Source of the DNA: Dryas octopetala
Taxonomy: Eukaryota > Streptophyta > Magnoliopsida > Rosales > Rosaceae
DNA: 64,000 bases
Assembly (NCBI GenBank): GCA_963921425.1
Contig: OY992840.1
Location: 10,232,501-10,296,500 of the forward strand
Direction of reading: 5' to 3'
Shown: positions 62,696 through 64,000 of the stretch, in pieces
Numbering within the stretch: the stretch's first letter is position 1
Layout of the letters: every line of letters begins with the position of its first letter
Translations under genes and position numbers: made by a program
Notes under the pieces: generated by a model
What the model was told of the DNA's origin: nothing
What the model saw: the letters and a program-made list of their open reading frames with translations, nothing else
The model's database searches: none

Positions 62696-64000
62696 TAATT
62701 TTCTATTTCAAATGATTTGATTTCATTTATTTTGAATCAATTGTATGAGTTTTCATTGAGCATATATATATATATATACATATAATCAGCAGGCTGATCA
62801 CTTAATTTTATGATTAAACGATGTCTGGTTTTATGTTCTAAGGATGCGTATCTATATCAATCTATTTTACTCGCTTTTCCGCATGGCAATAGCATTTAAC
62901 CCATGATTGTATCGGCATATGTATCCCTTGGGTTTGAATATATAGATTTGCATGGTTACCAATTAAACGTACTGCATGCATAACGAAATCAGACCATTGT
63001 ATGCACTCATGTCCTTTTCTTGTTGATAAATATATATAGAGCATATCTATTCCTTTGGTTGATCTTGCTGCCTCATATATATGTATTTATACTTAAAGTC
63101 ATGCATATGTGCTATTTATATATATATATTTAAAGATATAATGCAATTTTTGATGATTGAGGATTTGAATTTGATTTGATGCATTTATTTAGTTAGTGTA
63201 TATATTAAATTTGTACACTAGAACAGAAAATTAGAGCTTTGTAGGTTTTCTGTCGGCTATATAGAAGTGGCTATTTCATTAATTTACAGATTTTGGCTTT
63301 GATGAGTTGTAAAGCTTTTATTGATTGATTGGTGTTAATTACTTGACCGAATAAATTATAGTTTCAAGAAAGACGGTTTTTAATTTTCTTTGTATTCTGT
63401 CTACAGTTCCTAATTTCTTAACACTAATGAATGTATTTGGTTTACAACAGTTTAAACAAATATATAAATTTCTACAATTTTGTGTGAACAATTAAACTTC
63501 TCTACATTCGGGGGAAGATTTATACCACTAATGAATGTAGTAAATTTAATTGATAAGGAATAAAGAGCAAAGTTTTGTTTTATGCACCTACGGGGAGACT
63601 TGTGATCTTGTGATCTTTTCACATATACATGACTGATAGAAATTTAGGAATATCTTGAAAATCATTGTATTATTTAAGTTGAATCTTATTGTTTTATGTC
63701 TTTATAATAAAGATGTAAGGGCTTCATTTTGATGCATAAAGAAGGTTTTGGACAAAAATGTAGGAGTTCAGCTTTTTTAGAATATTTACATATATTGATG
63801 TTCTGTCATATATAAGGTGTTATCATGACTATTAAGTTGCTTATTTTGATTAAACCTAAAGGCTTCTTAAAGAAACATTAAAGGGGTTCATAAAAGAACC
63901 ATAAAGGTAGGGCCGATTTGTGGGAACTTGAGTTGATTTTCTCATAGTACTAAACATAAAATATCATGCGTTCCTGGTTTTTTAATGCACAAAGTTTTCT

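Larger units (their letters stand above)
59701..64000 (+). mobile_element. 5' part of a copia-like LTR retrotransposon (truncated by window end)
   Basis: The primer-binding site TGGTATCAGAGC (59995-60006) is the exact complement of the 3' end of plant initiator methionine tRNA. Just before it the LTR ends in CCAACA (59987-59992). About 210 bp further left lies a TATAAATA box (59773-59780) in the CACCTATAAATATAAGGC context usual for LTR promoters. Downstream more than 2.5 kb carries no ORF, only a reiterated leader, then a gag-like remnant at 62603. The 3' LTR is not in the window. It is either a degenerate copia element with a long leader or a large non-autonomous derivative. Confidence 0.75.

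Noticed and set aside
1-64000. CRISPR arrays, operons or bacterial defence-like systems
   Set aside because: The window is plant nuclear DNA; no spaced identical repeats or clustered prokaryotic genes are present.

Overview
This is nuclear DNA from a flowering plant, almost certainly a eudicot and probably a rosid. The evidence is split genes with GT-AG introns, AT-rich intergenic DNA, small inverted-repeat transposons, and plant-only families (SLAC1, GRF, phytocyanin, SBT1 subtilase, CYP76). I cannot name the species; a Rosaceae-like genome is a guess. Exon borders were placed by hand from splice sites, reading frame and family conservation.

Layout. 0.1-6.4 kb: a leucine-rich-repeat receptor kinase with a degenerate catalytic loop (+), facing an ACS10/ACS12-type aminotransferase (-). 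6.4-15.9 kb: no gene; it holds inverted-repeat elements and a minisatellite. 15.9-33.2 kb: two cell-division genes on +, a TPX2-type spindle protein with an MSA-like mitotic motif upstream and the DNA polymerase alpha catalytic subunit with a consensus E2F site 73 bp before its ATG. 33.4-35.8 kb: SLAC1, the guard-cell anion channel (-), tail to tail with POLA. 37-44.5 kb: a phytocyanin cluster with one intact copy, one copy with an abnormal C-terminus, one frameshifted copy and one fragment. A 1.1-kb foldback element lies inside the cluster. 46.5-47.6 kb: an intronless GC-rich triose-phosphate-translocator-family transporter (-). 49.3-50.5 kb: a short GRF transcription factor (-) with a miR396 site. 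50.9 kb: tRNA-Val(AAC). 52.2-54.5 kb: a single-exon subtilase (+). 55.3-56.9 kb: a CYP76-type P450 (-) with a solo LTR upstream. 59.7-64 kb: the 5' part of a copia-like LTR retrotransposon with a long reiterated leader and a broken gag remnant, running off the window.

How it fits together. This is a normal genic eudicot segment, not an operon-like system. From memory, Arabidopsis keeps an LRR kinase, SLAC1 and the same transporter close together on chromosome 1 (At1g12460, At1g12480, At1g12500), and the LRR kinase/ACS10 pair in a duplicated segment (At1g62950, At1g62960). The window looks like the unsplit ancestral order. I found no convincing undescribed multigene system. The most unusual items are the apparently shortened N-terminus of POLA, the GC-AG intron inside its catalytic motif B, a shared 3'-flank repeat around POLA, an identical 4-nt insertion in two phytocyanin copies, and clearly bounded foldback elements with 9-bp target duplications.
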